DNA of 64,000 nucleotides from Varanus komodoensis (GCF_004798865.1 NW_025335641.1:9388282-9452281), one strand, 5' to 3'. Shown: positions 22,146-33,268, counted from the first letter of the stretch. Program-made: numbers and translations. The notes: generated by a model not told the origin, from the sequence alone.

Positions 22146-22704
22146 AGCTCCTTTTCATCAGCTGTAATCAGTGTATTCAATGAAAATTACTTCAGGGTAA
22201 AAGCGTTAAAGAGTCGCTTATTTTGGAAAGCTCCATTCACAAGTTTTCATATTCGACAAAATGTTCTTGCAATGAGCTGGTTCCTGTGCTCTTCAGGATT
22301 GAAAGATATAGTAGCACCATTTGATAGGCTCCCAGTGCACTCCTATACATATAAATGGCATTTAGATCGAAGGCATTTGCCCCCAGATAGGGCTGAGATC
22401 TTACTATATGTTTCATAAACATTTTATGCTGCTTTGAAAGACACTTAGGTGTGCCGTGTTCATGATTCCAATAAAGTTCAATGGCAGTGCTGCATTTTTC
22501 ACTGTGGTTGTTGGGTAGGGCTTTGGAGAGAAAGCTAGCCTTAGATCTTGTAAGATTAATGTCTGGTTTTTGCATGGATGTTGTTCCAGTATTTGCCAGA
22601 TTCATGGTTTGTGTGCTGAAATCATAATGGAACAATTACCTTTGTAAATGGATAAAGTATCAGGATATGAGTAAAAGAGCTCAACAACAAAATTAATTTA
22701 ATGT

Positions 22705-22770
22705 ACAGGGACATCTGACTCTTTCTGAGTAGTCTCCATTAAAACAATGGCTGGTTGTATCTTAGCTTTA
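22705..22770. mobile_element. CCATTGA-family MITE-like fragment
   Basis: ACATCTGACTCTTTCTGAGT then AGTCTCCATTAAAACAATGG fits the palindromic core of the short repeat at 8405-8510. Confidence 0.35.
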
Positions 22771-23259
22771 AAAAGCCAAGACATAAACTAGCACTTTCTC
22801 CATGCCTGCTGCTCTGTCCCTCCTTCCTTCAGGAAAATACAGATTTCTCTAATTAAGTTTCAGTTTCATCTGAATGAAGAAACTATGGCTATCAGCTTCT
22901 GAACAAGTTGGCATCTTAAACCATGGTCTGAAGGTAGTTTCAGATCCTGGCTTGTAACAAATTGGTAACAATTTCTTGGGTTGGAGAAAAAAAGGGGGAA
23001 ACTATGTCTAATTGGAGACTTCTTTATTTCATTAAGGTACACTGCAAATAAGGGAAAGAAATGGCTGCATAATGCTGAATATACCAAAACACTTTGAATT
23101 GATCCATAAATCTGGAATTAAACAGCTCCTATAGCTATGTAGGTATTCCTACTCTCTTCTCTCCTTCCAAGCAGATCAGCATGAAGACTTTCTAAATAAA
23201 GTCTTTATTATGTTAAAGTTGACTAACTAGGCTGGCTGAGATACTAAGAATGTTCAAAG

Positions 23260-23650
23260 GAAAGAAGCCAAGTCAGAATATTAGCCATTTGGGAAATACA
23301 GCTTAATGTTAAAGTTTATTCCAAACTGAATACCTTTTCTCCCTTCCAAACGAAAAAGAGTTGACTCCATCATCAAGGTGGATCCTGCTGCTTATGGAAC
23401 ATCTGACAGTCTGATGCTTCTCATTTGGTCAGTCCTCTTAGCCTAATGCCAAATGATTGGACTGATGATGTTAGTTCCACCACCTCAAATTGTTCACTAA
23501 ACTTTCCCACAGAATTAGAAATGGTCTGTTTTTCAGTAACTCCCTGGTTTATCTCTGGGTCTGCTGGCCTTGGCAAGTCAACTGAGAATTCTAACTCCTC
23601 CTCCATGCCTGGATCTGAGTCCAAGTCAGCAACCTCTGAAGGCTAGACAA
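23260..23650. repeat. Unclassified interspersed repeat, copy 1
   Basis: It aligns by eye with 63690-64000 in the same orientation. Shared blocks are TTCCAAACTGAATACC, TCTGGTCAGTCCTCTTA-like, TCACAGAATT and ATCTCTGGGTC. A 67-73 codon open frame on both strands (23421-23646) has no domain I recognise. I cannot assign the element to a class. Confidence 0.6.
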
Positions 23651-24559
23651 TAGGAGGAGTTGGCTCAATCCCTACGACTTCTGCACTGGTCACTGTGCTT
23701 CCTACAACAAAAGCCAAATACCAGTGATTTGTGCAGCATTGTTAATATCACTGAGAAGGTATCACATCAAGCCAGCTTTGTTGCCTTAGCAAACCATTTC
23801 AGATAATTCAAAAAATAAGAGTGTTTTACCCATCAGCACTGATCTGTAGAACTTTAACAAAGGCCACAGTGGAATGAGGAAAAATAAATTTCTTCAAAGG
23901 AAAGCTAAGTGGGTACAAAATGTGCATCACAGCCTTAATGACACTAAGCTGAATATAGAGAGTTAGGAAATAGGCAGAGAAGAACATTAACAAACAATTG
24001 ACTTTAACAAACTACCATGAGTCAGTCAAAATCACACACAGCCAAAGATTTATCTTTCTTCCCTGAATGTTCAGCTTCACCTCACAATCCATTTTATAAT
24101 CTTACAACTTGTAAAAATTGTGGGTAAGAAGGTGTGGTCCATGCTCACCTGAACAAGAAAATGGCAAATGTATCTGCAGTAAGCTAAGTTCTGCTGAAAT
24201 ACTAATATAGAAATAATGTGTCTAAGATTTCTTCAATTTTTGTGAGAGCACCAGAGGATTTAGTGAGACAGCTCAACAGAGCTCAGCTATGGTAGGCAAA
24301 GAGAGGAGCACATTTTGCTGAGTGAATTAGAACCAGTTTCATATAATCGCTACAAGAACCTGGATGGGGAACCATTTTCAACTTGATAGCCATATTTCTA
24401 TGTGGCTAATGTTCTGGGATAGGGTGGCCTGTATCAATTTCCAACAAATAGGAATTGCATTAGACAAAAGATGTTGATTCGCATAACCTTTACATATGCT
24501 ATTTTATGGGTATCAAAAAAACTGAGAAATTATAATTTAAATAGAATACATCTCACCAT

Positions 24560-24785
24560 AGTGAAGTTGGTGACCAGGTGACCTGTGTGCCTACCTATTC
24601 AGCTTGTTATCCAGATGCTAACTGCGGTGGACAACAGTTCTTTGGGTTCATTATCTTTAAAGTAGACCTGGACAGCACAGAGAGTTGCACCTTCAATGAG
24701 CGGATGGCCTTGTGGCAGCTCTTAAAACAGAGGACTCTCTTTTGTAAAAGAGTCCACCTGGTCACCTATGGAATCATGTGTGCAG
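24560..24785. repeat. Inverted-repeat-bounded segment of unknown class
   Basis: GGTGACCAGGTGACC near 24568 is inverted as CCACCTGGTCACC near 24757. Inner sequence CTCTCTTTTGTAAAAGAG is also self-complementary. This may be a small MITE. No target duplication is evident, and the 86-codon frame inside it matches nothing I know. Confidence 0.3.
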
Positions 24786-25029
24786 TCTCATCCCCCCACA
24801 ACTCAATGCCTGAAGAAGGCTTATGTGCAGATGTGTAAGAATGGCTGGGTGTGCTTCTGTGTGTGCGTGAGAATGGGGAAGAGAGTGTTATGGGGTGACT
24901 CGTCCAGTTTTGATTTGGCTGCATCCATCACTTGAGCAAGGAACAAAAATGGGCTAGATCCACACACAGGCAATCAGAAAGGAGAAGATGGTCGATGCCA
25001 CATGGACGGGGATTGTTTGACCAAAGCGA

Positions 25030-25885
25030 CAAAGGTGCTGGCAACCTCAAGACTGGTTCTTCAATATGCTTCCTGTAGCCTGCTTCTGTAGAACTTATCA
25101 CAAGAAAAGCTGGATTAGAATTAGAGGAAGGAGCAAAAATTGGCCGAAGACACATCCCTACTTTAAGATGTGAAGATGACACCATACTACTGGCAGAAAG
25201 CAGCAACGAATTGAACGAACTCCTGCTGAAAGTGAAAGAAGAAAGTGCAAAATCAGGACTGCAGATGAATATTAAGAAAACAATAATTATGCCCACAGAA
25301 GAATTATTGTAAACAGTAAAGAGACTGAAATTGCGAAAGAACTAACACAGTTTGGCTCAGCAGTTAATTCCAAAGGAGACTGGAGCCAAGAAATCTGAAG
25401 ACAAATTGGAAGGGAAGCAATAAAGGAAATAGAAGGCCAAGATAAGACCAAAGCCAAGACCACTCACACTATTGTATTCCTGATCATTATACATGGGTGT
25501 GAAGCCAGACAATGAAGAAAGGTGACAGGAAGAAAATGGATGCATTTGAAACATGGTGCTGGAGGAGAGCTTTGCAAAAACCCTGGACTAACAGAAAGAG
25601 GAACAAGTGGTCCTGATCAAGCTTCCCTGGAAGCAAAAATGACAGAACTGAGGCTGTCATGCTTAGGGCTCATCATGAGAAGGCAAAACTCCCTGGAAAA
25701 GACAATCATGCTAGGGAAGTTGAGAGCAGAAAAGAAAAAGAAGACCAAATGGATTGACTCTGTAAAGGAAGCCAGAGCCCTGAATTTAGAAGAGCTGAGC
25801 AGGAAAGTCATGGATAGGACATTTTGCAGATTCTTTATTCATAGGGTCGCCATAAGTGGAAATGCCTTGATGACACATAACTTGA
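25030..25885 (+). mobile_element. RTE-clade LINE, RT domain to 3' end
   Basis: This is the 3' part of an RTE-clade element. From about 25080 the plus strand reads ELITRKAGLELEEGAKIGRR, then CEDDTILLAESSNELNELLL (RT box, consensus YADDTxLLAES, with A changed to E), then KVKEESAKSGLQMNIKKT. It continues with KKMDAFETWCWRRAL-like sequence near 25530, then EAKMTELRLSCLGLIMRRQN at about 25630 and RTFCRFFIHRVAISGN at about 25815-25860. It ends in the RTE tail CATAGGGTCGCCATAAGTGG, then TGATGACACATAACTT. Frames are interrupted, so the copy is dead. Confidence 0.9.
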
Positions 25886-25889
25886 ACAG

Positions 25890-26430
25890 GCTGCTCTGGA
25901 AGCTGAAGTTAGTGCAGAAGCTGGATTATTGTTAGGAGCTGCTGCTTTTCAGGATGCAACTAATTTGCTGAAGGAACAGCACTGGTTGCCCATTTGCTAC
26001 CTTTGTACTGGTGTACAAAGCCCCAAACAACTTTAGAGCAGGGTACCTGAGGGAGCACCTCTCCTGTGCCAACCTGCCTGGTCACTGAGGTCACTAGAGA
26101 GCATTCTTCTGGAGGTTCCACATGGACCTATGGCCCAACTGGAGTCCACCGGGGAAAAGCCTTTTGTGTGTCAGCCCCACGTCTGTGGAATTCACCTCCT
26201 TGGGAGGTTAGACTGTGGTGTCCTCAGTTTCTGATAAAGACAATTTCATTCCAGGAAGCTTTCCTAGCTGACCGGTCATGGTCTTAACATTATGTTGTTT
26301 TCAAATGTGTTTAATGTATTGCTATTCTATATTGGCTTTAATTTCATAGTGTTCATCATGTTGGAATCTGGATGTGGAGAGGTGTAGGAACTCTGCAGAT
26401 GAATCAGTTAATAATACAATAATACAACAA
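25890..26430 (+). mobile_element. L2-type LINE, 3' end, directly after the RTE
   Basis: KLVQKLDYC ends the frame at 25935. The sequence then reads KEQHWLPICYL (consensus LHWLPIxYR) and SRVPEGAPLLCQPAWSLRSL, then KAFCVSAPRLWNSPPWEVRL at 26150-26215 (consensus RAFSVxAPxLWNSLPREVRL), then the 3' UTR to about 26430. This is an L2 subfamily different from the minus-strand copies near the window start. Confidence 0.8.
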
Positions 26431-27343
26431 GCATAGGCCTGATGTATTCTGGAGGATCCTTCCACAGAAATGCATCACGGGAGTATCCCTTGCATGGGGA
26501 TTCATGGTAGAAAACATGCCCCAAGGAAGCATCTTCTGGACCAGGTTGGGACTACACTAGAAGGGTGCAATAGGTGACTCTTCCTACATGCTCACCAGCT
26601 CAAGCAAACTGGGGGTATGAAGGAGGAGGACATGAAGCAAGAGCAGCTGGTGGGAGTAGAAGAGCAATTCTCTGTTGAAAATGCTGTTTCTCTCTCCCTT
26701 TCTCTCTACCTCACACACAGCAAGCACCAAGCCTTGCGGGTGGGAAAAGCTGCAAAAGCTCCTGGAGTGTTGGAGTCAACTAGGGACAAGTCAGATTTAG
26801 TCAGATAACCTCCAGTCAGTCACCACCACCAAGTTGGCTAATGGCGAAACAATGAGGAAGTGGAGGTGGTAAGTGGCCGTTACCTCTTTGGAATAAAATG
26901 AAATAGCATAATCAGGAAAATATTATGTAAAGGGGATTAGATAAAATATTTCATCCTGTCTGGATGGAATGGGACCTCATTAAAATATTTAAAGTATGTA
27001 AGCCAAATCTGCTGGAGAGGAAAACCGAAGATGCGCAAAACACTGGATGAAAGGGATTTCTCCTACATTGTGCAGATGATGGTGAAACTTTCAGGGAGAG
27101 AGGATCTACTGATCTGTGACAAAGATGTTAGCGAGGCAAGCTTGCAGAGAAGATTATGATGGAAATGCACTCATGCCAATTCAAGTTGCAAAAATGATGA
27201 GACAGGAAACTTTTAATGGGCAATTGGAGAATGGCTGTTGAATTAAATGGGTGCCCGGAGCATTGCTTGCTGTTGTAAATATGATTGTGCATCAAAAATG
27301 ATGGCATTTATCACTCATCCAGCTCATACAGTATCACCGACTC

Positions 27344-27380
<37 letters not shown>

Positions 27381-27955
27381 GAGGGTTTTTTCCCCCGCAA
27401 ACCAAATTGTAGGCTGGGGGAAGTACACTAGACTGACAGAAAACCTTCTTTGATTATGTACTTGAGACTTTTGGGAGATGGAAAAAGGAGAGAAAAAGTA
27501 AACGTGAAGAACTTTTATTACTTTGCCTTGCTGTGCACTTTGTATCCACTCTTCTCTCTTGCAAACGGCAGCTGAACTGTGTTGAACTTTCTCACAGGGA
27601 TGATTCCACTGCCAGTCTCATATATAACATGGAAAAATCCACTCCTTTTTATATGGTTGCTACATTTCCCAAGATTATCCAGATTTAAAACTGAAAGTTG
27701 TGTAAAAATACTGATGGTTGAATTTTCCCATTCACTCCAATGGGAATGTTTTAAATTATGCAAGCTCCTTCTCAGGTGTAATGCCCTATCATGATGGTGG
27801 TCTGATCTTAAAAAAAACAAAACAAAACACAGCATGCCAGGTATCTTTTATTGATCTTCTGGCACATCCTCCATTCTGCCCAAGTTTCCCCTTTGGTGTC
27901 CCACTAGTTGTAGATTTGGTGGACCTCAGGTATAGAACTGAGGGTGAAATAGCTT
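26430..27955. other. Unannotated DNA with a (GTT)n run
   Basis: No gene is recognised. A (TTG)n microsatellite lies at 27341-27380. Nothing else is assignable. Confidence 0.4.
27341..27380. repeat. (TTG)n microsatellite
   Basis: A pure run of about 13 TTG units. Confidence 0.97.
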
Positions 27956-27959
27956 TTGT

Positions 27960-28165
27960 AAGGAAAAGGACAGAGTCTTGGAGTTCAGTAGGGGAGACCT
28001 GGCCTGAAGCCCAATTTCCATGTCTGAGATTCACCATGTGATCCCAGGTCAGTCATTATCTCTCCATTTAAGCTACCTTACAGGGCTGTGGCAAAGCAAA
28101 ATGGGATAAAACCCAACTGTTCTTTTGTTAGCTCCATGAAGGAAGGATGAGATATAAATCACCTT
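27960..28165 (+). mobile_element. tRNA-derived SINE, 3' two thirds, diverged
   Basis: TCACCATGTGATCCCAGGTC, AGTCATTATCTCTCCATTTA, AGCTACCTTACAGGGCTGTG, CAAAATGGGATAAAACCC and GGAAGGATGAGATATAAATC match the SINE order seen at 16788, with more changes. Confidence 0.6.
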
Positions 28166-28246
28166 CTCCAATACAGACTGGTGAGATCATTAAGGTTGTT
28201 GAAGGAGGCCATACTCATGTACATGGCTTGCCATCTGTATTTTAAT

Positions 28247-28325
28247 GTGTATATTTTATTTTATTTATTAATTAAAACATTTATATGTCTCAGGACGGCT
28301 TACAAAAATATCAATAAAGCATTTT
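28247..28325 (-). mobile_element. L2-type LINE tail fragment
   Basis: TATTTTATTTTATTTATTAA then ACATTTATATGTCTCAGGAC then GGCTTACAAAAATATCAATA is the inverted L2 3' tail. Confidence 0.7.
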
Positions 28326-28417
28326 AATGTATATGCATATGCTTGCAACCGACTTATTTTCAAATGTGGTAAGTGGTGTATAAATCTATTGAATAATAAG
28401 AATGATAACGAGAGGTA

Positions 28418-28560
28418 AGTGCATAGAAGAGCCCTGATGAATCAGACTCAAACCAGTCAAGTCCACTGTTTGGTTTCATGACAGTCAACCAAAGGCCCAC
28501 AGCCCCTAACAAAATGGGAACATAATAGCCCCCTCCCACTCAACTGGTATCAAGAGGCAC
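28418..28560 (-). mobile_element. CR1 LINE tail, reverse orientation
   Basis: GCATAGAAGAGCCCTGATGA, ATCAGACTCAAACCAGTCAA, CAGTCAACCAAAGGCCCACA is the inverted CR1-type tail (CATAAGAAGAGCCCTGCTGGATCAGACCAA..), diverged. Confidence 0.65.
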
Positions 28561-29411
28561 AGAGTGCAATCCTATGGCTTCCTGGGGTTACCCTGTGAAG
28601 GCAAGGCTGCAATTCTAAAGACTGAGCCCCCCTCAGAGATGGTACAGAAAACATGCCCCCCACTCTTTCCCCTGAGGTTGCAAATGCACCTTGGAGGAGA
28701 GACAAAGGGGCTTGATGCACTTATGCCATTCTGTGTCTTGGCTTCCTTCCTGGTGGTTTATCTAGACAGCTGAAATAGCCTTTTAGCTGGATAAAAGTCA
28801 GGCTGGGAGGCACTGTGGCAGCAATTGCCACTCCTCAGCCTCATCCAGGGTGCAGAAGGCATGCAGGTCTCTGAATTCATAGATGCATTGCGGGTGGGGG
28901 TGAGTGCACCGCACCCCATTGTGTCGTTGATCCTGGAGGCCACACGCATCTACTGGGACTATTAGCTATTGATCTGTGCATCTTGTCCCTCCCTTTCCTT
29001 TCTTGCTCTCACACAGTGAGCCCCTTCCTCTTGGTAAGAGCAGCAGAATTAACCATGTTTTCTTCTGCCATGGCTCTGTGCCTTCTTGCAGCCGTGACAA
29101 GCAGAAATTCAACAGATGAAACCTCTCCCTTCTAGCCAGCAGCAATGGAAAAAGCTTCCCCAGCTGAGGATTGCATGTTTCATGCAGTAATTATAGGCTC
29201 AGCAGTCCTGGAAGAAGTACAAGGAGACGGGGAGCTCCTGCTGTGATCCCAACTCTGTCTCCTTATCCTAGAAGTGCAAGGCCTGGCTGTGATTACCTAG
29301 CCATTGGCATGATTGCGAGTAGTATTTTTTTTTTCCAGAAAAACTTAATCTTAGAATGCCTGCTGATTCTTTTTCATTTACTTAAGGAATTCAAATGATT
29401 GTTGTTTAGTT

Positions 29412-29505
29412 CAGGCTTGCCCAAACTGATTTGTTGGACTACAACTCCTCTCATTGCTTGCATGCAGGGATTATGGGAGTTGTGGTGCAACACACCTTCA
29501 GGGGA
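29412..29505. mobile_element. Palindromic hAT-like MITE
   Basis: CAGGCTTGCCCAAACTGATT, TGTTGGACTACAACTCCTCT, then GGGATTATGGGAGTTGTGGT. The arms GGACTACAACTCC and GGGAGTTGTGGT are inverted copies. It belongs to the same family as the elements at 15306, 32365 and 33970. Confidence 0.7.
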
Positions 29506-29904
29506 GAGGTTGTGGGGAGGCTGCTTTGGTTGTTTGGCTTTTCACTGCGCTAACACAGTAACACAGTGGATTGGATCCAAGTTTAGTCAAGGGGAGAACA
29601 AGCATCCCAGGAACCGCAGAATTCTGTGGAGTCCCTCTTCTGAGGCTGCAGATGCTGCTGTGACTTTGGAAGGCTGCTGCAGAAAGAAACACACTGGCTG
29701 CTTTCTGAGGTCACAAAAGCAGCCTTGGAGAATCCAAGAGAGGTCTGAAAGGGGTGTTTCAGATGGGGCAACTTCAGGTCCCTGCAGACAGGCTCAGTGG
29801 TCCATCCCGAAAAGCATCAACCTCCATGGCTCTGCTGGCCTGGCCACCAGCGGCAACCTGCATACCTAGACTCCTCCAAGACTGGAGGCTTCTATTCAGA
29901 GGCT

Positions 29905-30090
29905 GCACTCTATAGGACTGCACTCCAAGTAGGTGACTAGGCCTAAGTAGACCCATTGAGATCAATTAAGGGCACAATGCCAGACATGTTTAGCCAGTTT
30001 TTTTTTTAAGCTGTAGCTTTTGTGTTCTAAGTTGGGATAGAATTGTAAACCTAGCCTAAGTCCCGTTAATTTCAATGGATTTAATCCGAG
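29905..30090. mobile_element. CCATTGA-family MITE-like repeat abutting the CpG island
   Basis: GACTGCACTCCAAGTAGGTG then GTAGACCCATTGAGATCAAT, and CTAAGTTGGGATAGAATTGT then CCCGTTAATTTCAATGGATT, are two pieces of the short repeat family at 8405-8510. The second piece ends at the TATA-like word 30091-30099. Confidence 0.5.
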
Positions 30091-30099
30091 TATATAAAT
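30091..30099 (+). promoter_or_regulatory. TATA-like word at upstream edge of CpG island
   Basis: TATATAAAT lies about 25-35 bases before the sharp rise in CpG density at about 30110. Position and orientation fit a core promoter element for plus-strand transcription. CpG-island promoters usually lack TATA, and chance is likely in AT-rich DNA. Confidence 0.25.
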
Positions 30100-30104
30100 G
30101 TACG

Positions 30105-31110
30105 CTTACAAGAGCTGCGCGGGGCTGCCACGGTCAGGACCGCTTGGAGGGGGGGAGGGGGCATCATTCATGGAATTGCCCGAAGATGCAGCCGACTTGA
30201 CGGCGCGTGGTAACTCCAAGTATGCCCGCACGTGGCTCCAACCCGCTATTAGACGGCATCTTGCTTCACTTGTTGCCCGGGATTCTTGCATTACAAGATG
30301 CGTTATACCTTCTAAGAGGAGGATGTTGATTTTTTCCCTCCCCTCCGCCCCACGCCCCGCGTCACACACATGTATCGTGGTCAGCGAAAAGCAAGCTACA
30401 CACGATCTTCCTCATTGCAACACCCGTCTCGGCTCCCCACTGAGCCGGGGATCAGACGGAACCCTGGCTGCGCAGAAAGCCGCGGCTCCCCGCAGGCCGA
30501 GGCCGGAGGGCACGCCGGCAGCGTCCAGGCGCAAGGAGCGCGGCGCTGAGCGCGCATCCTCCCCGCGTCCGCCCACGACGGGGCGTTGCTGCTTCGGTCA
30601 GCGTCGCCTTTTGCTTCCGCCTGCTCGGAATTCCTCGCCGAAGTCGGAAGGAGGAAGGACTTGGGTGCGCGGCTGACGCGATGGATCGTGTGCTCAGCCG
30701 GGATCCTGTGGATATCGAGGTACGCCCTTCTCCGAGCGCGGCCGCGGGGAAAGGGGCGGAGCAGCCGGCGGAGGGAGCGCCGCCGAGGCTCTGGTGGCCA
30801 GGAGGAAGAAACTTGGACCCCCGGGAAGCGCCGCCGCTGCCTGAGCGGCTCCCCCCGTTCTTGGGCAGGGTTAGGTTTTCGCTCTGCAAGCCCGAGCAGG
30901 ATTCTGCCTCGGAACCGTGCAGAGAGAGGAAGGGTGTGCCTCTGAGGATGTGCAAAGTGTGATGGTGCCGTTCGGTAGACCCTGGACTGCTGGGGAGCAG
31001 GGGGAGCTTTGCACGCCCCTGTGTGACTTCCGCTCTGAAGCGCACGGCTGGCGTCCCTCCTCCGCCTCCCCAACCAGCGCTCCATGCGCTGCAACGCCTT
31101 TGTTATGGAT
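30105..31110. promoter_or_regulatory. CpG island, probable promoter of a plus-strand gene
   Basis: This is the only extended GC-rich, CpG-dense stretch in the window. CpGs are frequent across about 1 kb, with GC-box-like words near 30345-30360 (CTCCGCCCCACGCCCCGCG on the plus strand) and GGGGCGGAG at about 30753. Surrounding DNA is CpG-poor. Such islands normally mark promoters and first exons of vertebrate genes. Long open frames inside it on both strands (for example 30098-30676 plus and 30396-31094 minus) are expected in GC-rich DNA and have no recognisable domains. Confidence 0.8.
30681..30719 (+). CDS. Candidate first coding exon of an unidentified gene
   Basis: An ATG in the CpG island with a strong start context (GACGCGATGG, G at -3 and +4) opens a frame reading MDRVLSRDPVDIE. 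At 30719|30720 it reaches a plausible donor, GAG|gtacgc. The exon would end in phase 0. Beyond the donor the frame stays open for a while but becomes proline-, alanine- and glycine-rich, as expected of GC-rich intron sequence. I do not recognise the peptide and give no gene name. Two downstream exon candidates (47027-47089 and 62049-62089) also begin in phase 0, which fits a long-intron gene extending beyond the window. Alternatives are a non-coding first exon or a minus-strand gene using the same island. Confidence 0.4.
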
Positions 31111-32148
31111 GCGCCAGGCTCCTAACAAACCTGTTTGTCAGCCCCGATAGAAAATAACCGCTCCGAGAATGCCCTGTTTCAGAGGTAAAGTCTCTGAAAT
31201 CATGGCATTATCGTGACTATAGTAATAAAACGGAGTTTGCTGCTGTGGCCGCTGCCGCTACTTGGGTACTGGGGCGCGGGCCTGCACTTTGCCTCCACGG
31301 TCCAGCACTGCCCCCAGGGGTTTTGCCCCTTCACTGGTCCTCCGCAGCCTGCCCTGGTGCTTTTGCGAATACGAGGAGGACCCTGCTCGAAGACGTAGCT
31401 TTCTATTTGAACTTGAACTTTGGAACTTTAAAAAGAAGGAAGGAAGGCCATTACGCACTGCTTGAAGATTAAATCCCCTCTGCTTGTACTTTTAAACCGT
31501 GACGGAAAACCTCATTATGCAACCAGCGCCATCCTCATGGTGCTTTGCCGGGAAGGCTTGCCTCCTTAAGCCCTGCCTACTGATAAACACACAGGGTAAT
31601 CATTGACGAAGCAGCGTTTTGTGGTTTTTAATCGCTATCTGTGAGTGTAGTTGCAGCCTTATGGGACAAAAGACAGAGGTGGCCCAGGACAAATCGAAGC
31701 GTTTGGCAGAAATCTAATTGGCTCTTTCTTGTTCTCTCTGGTGAATAACATGCACGCTCATTATAATGCATTCCTGGGCATGATTTTTTTGGAGGTTTGT
31801 CCCACTTGGTTCACTTATAAAATGTGGGCAGTGCCACCTCAGCACCCTGGACAAAGGGTTGGCCCTGGAAAAAAGATCATAAAGTACTTTAAAGAGCTCA
31901 CATGATAATTTGCACTGGGCTATCATATTTCTTGCTCTATTTTTAAGTTATTTCAATTCCACAGAAGACTTTAAAGACCTGTAAGTCAATATTTCCTTTT
32001 TTAGATTTTGCATCCCTGCCATGAGTTAGGAACTACTGAGATTCAGTATGTGTGGTTCCCTTTCTCAGTTGTTCTGAATCAGTCTTCCCGGGAGTATAGA
32101 CATGATCAGCTTCCCATTGATTATGTCTGGTCCACATTATCTTGAAAG
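31110..32148. other. Unannotated DNA downstream of the CpG island
   Basis: No exon or repeat is recognised. GC content falls back to the window average after about 31450. If the plus-strand gene is real, this is the start of its first intron. Confidence 0.4.
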
Positions 32149-32149
32149 T

Positions 32150-32358
32150 AAGGGTGAAAGCCAGTGTGAAGTGACAGTTAGGGTGTGGCATCGGATTGGG
32201 AGATCCAGGTTCTTGTTGCCACCTGGCCAGTCACTCGCAGCTTGACCTACTTCACCAGGTGGTTGTTGTGAGGATAAAATGGAGTGATGCAAACTGCTTG
32301 GGTTCCTCACAAGAGGAAAAAGAGCAAGACATAAATGCAACGATTATAGCATAATCTG
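32150..32358 (+). mobile_element. tRNA-derived SINE, near full length
   Basis: GAAAGCCAGTGTGAAGTGAC, GGGAGATCCAGGTTCTTG, TGGTTGTTGTGAGGATAAAA, TGGAGTGATGCAAACTGCTT, GAAAAAGAGCAAGACATAAA and TGCAACGATT follow the SINE order. There is a small internal deletion relative to the copy at 16788. Confidence 0.85.
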
Positions 32359-32364
32359 TATTTT

Positions 32365-32475
32365 TGTATAGCAGGGACTACAGTTGAACAATGACTGCTG
32401 TCAGCCCACACAGCATGGCCAGTGGCCAAGGATTGTGGGAATTGTAGTCCAAGGTACCCAGGCCTGGTGGTTAGC
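32365..32475. mobile_element. Palindromic hAT-like MITE
   Basis: GGGACTACAGTTGAACAATG, CACAGCATGGCCAGTGGCCA, AGGATTGTGGGAATTGTAGT, CCAAGGTACCCAGGCCTGGT. The centre GCATGGCCAGTGGCCA and inverted ACTACA/TGTAGT arms identify the family. Confidence 0.75.
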
Positions 32476-33233
32476 ATGCAAACCAGCAAAGAGAAAGGCA
32501 CATGTTGTTAAGTCTTTTATCCAGGCAGAGCGAAAGATGCTTTCTGGGAAGGCTTCTTTCAAGCCTAGTTTCTTGCCACAAAGGAGTGTGGTGCTCAACT
32601 TGTTGAGTTCTGTGAGCAATTGGTAGGCATGTAATTGAAAAATCAGATATCAAGAGCATAAAGCAGGGTTGCTGCTAGGCTTTGGAAAGATACAGGGTTC
32701 AGGTCCACAGGACACAAATCTGCATAATTTAACATAGGTTGATTTGTATCTATATATGCAAATGCAGAAATGATTACTAGGATTTATTTAAATTTCACAG
32801 GCAACAAAGGCAGGCTAACAAATTAATTTGTCATCCAAAACATCTCAAATAAAATAAATGTTTCAATTAATTTGCACCCTGCCTTAGATCATCCCAAGCC
32901 AATGGCAGAGGTGAGGGGGGAGTTTTTTCCCTATGTTTAATTGCCATGCAAGGAAAAATTTGCAGGGAGCAGTTCCAGCTTGTGGGAAGGGGATAATGAT
33001 CCTTTCCTAGTTGCAATTCCCCTTTGAAAAATTTCCCCTGCGTGACTTCTGCTTGTACCAATAGACCCTCAATGCTCTGTGGCACAGATCTGGCGTGCTG
33101 GAAAAACCTTAGCCTGGCAGCACAACTTCAGCCCTTGTAGATGGGTTGACCTTGCTGCACCAGTGGCAGTGTTGGTGAGGAGGTAATAACCATCCAGAGA
33201 CTCAATGTGATTGGATAGCCTAGAAATATCTCA

Positions 33234-33236
<3 letters not shown>

Positions 33237-33267
<31 letters not shown>

Positions 33268-33268
33268 C
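33237..33268. repeat. (AATC)n simple repeat
   Basis: Tandem AATC units with two interruptions (AATAAATC). Confidence 0.9.

Noticed and set aside
29399-29869. 156-codon plus-strand open frame
   Set aside because: The first part overlies a palindromic MITE, and the remainder has no motif and overlaps antisense frames.
30098-31094. Long overlapping frames in the CpG island (192 codons plus, 232 and 197 codons minus)
   Set aside because: GC-rich DNA has few stops. The translations are Arg/Pro/Ala/Gly-rich with no domain, and several frames are open at once.
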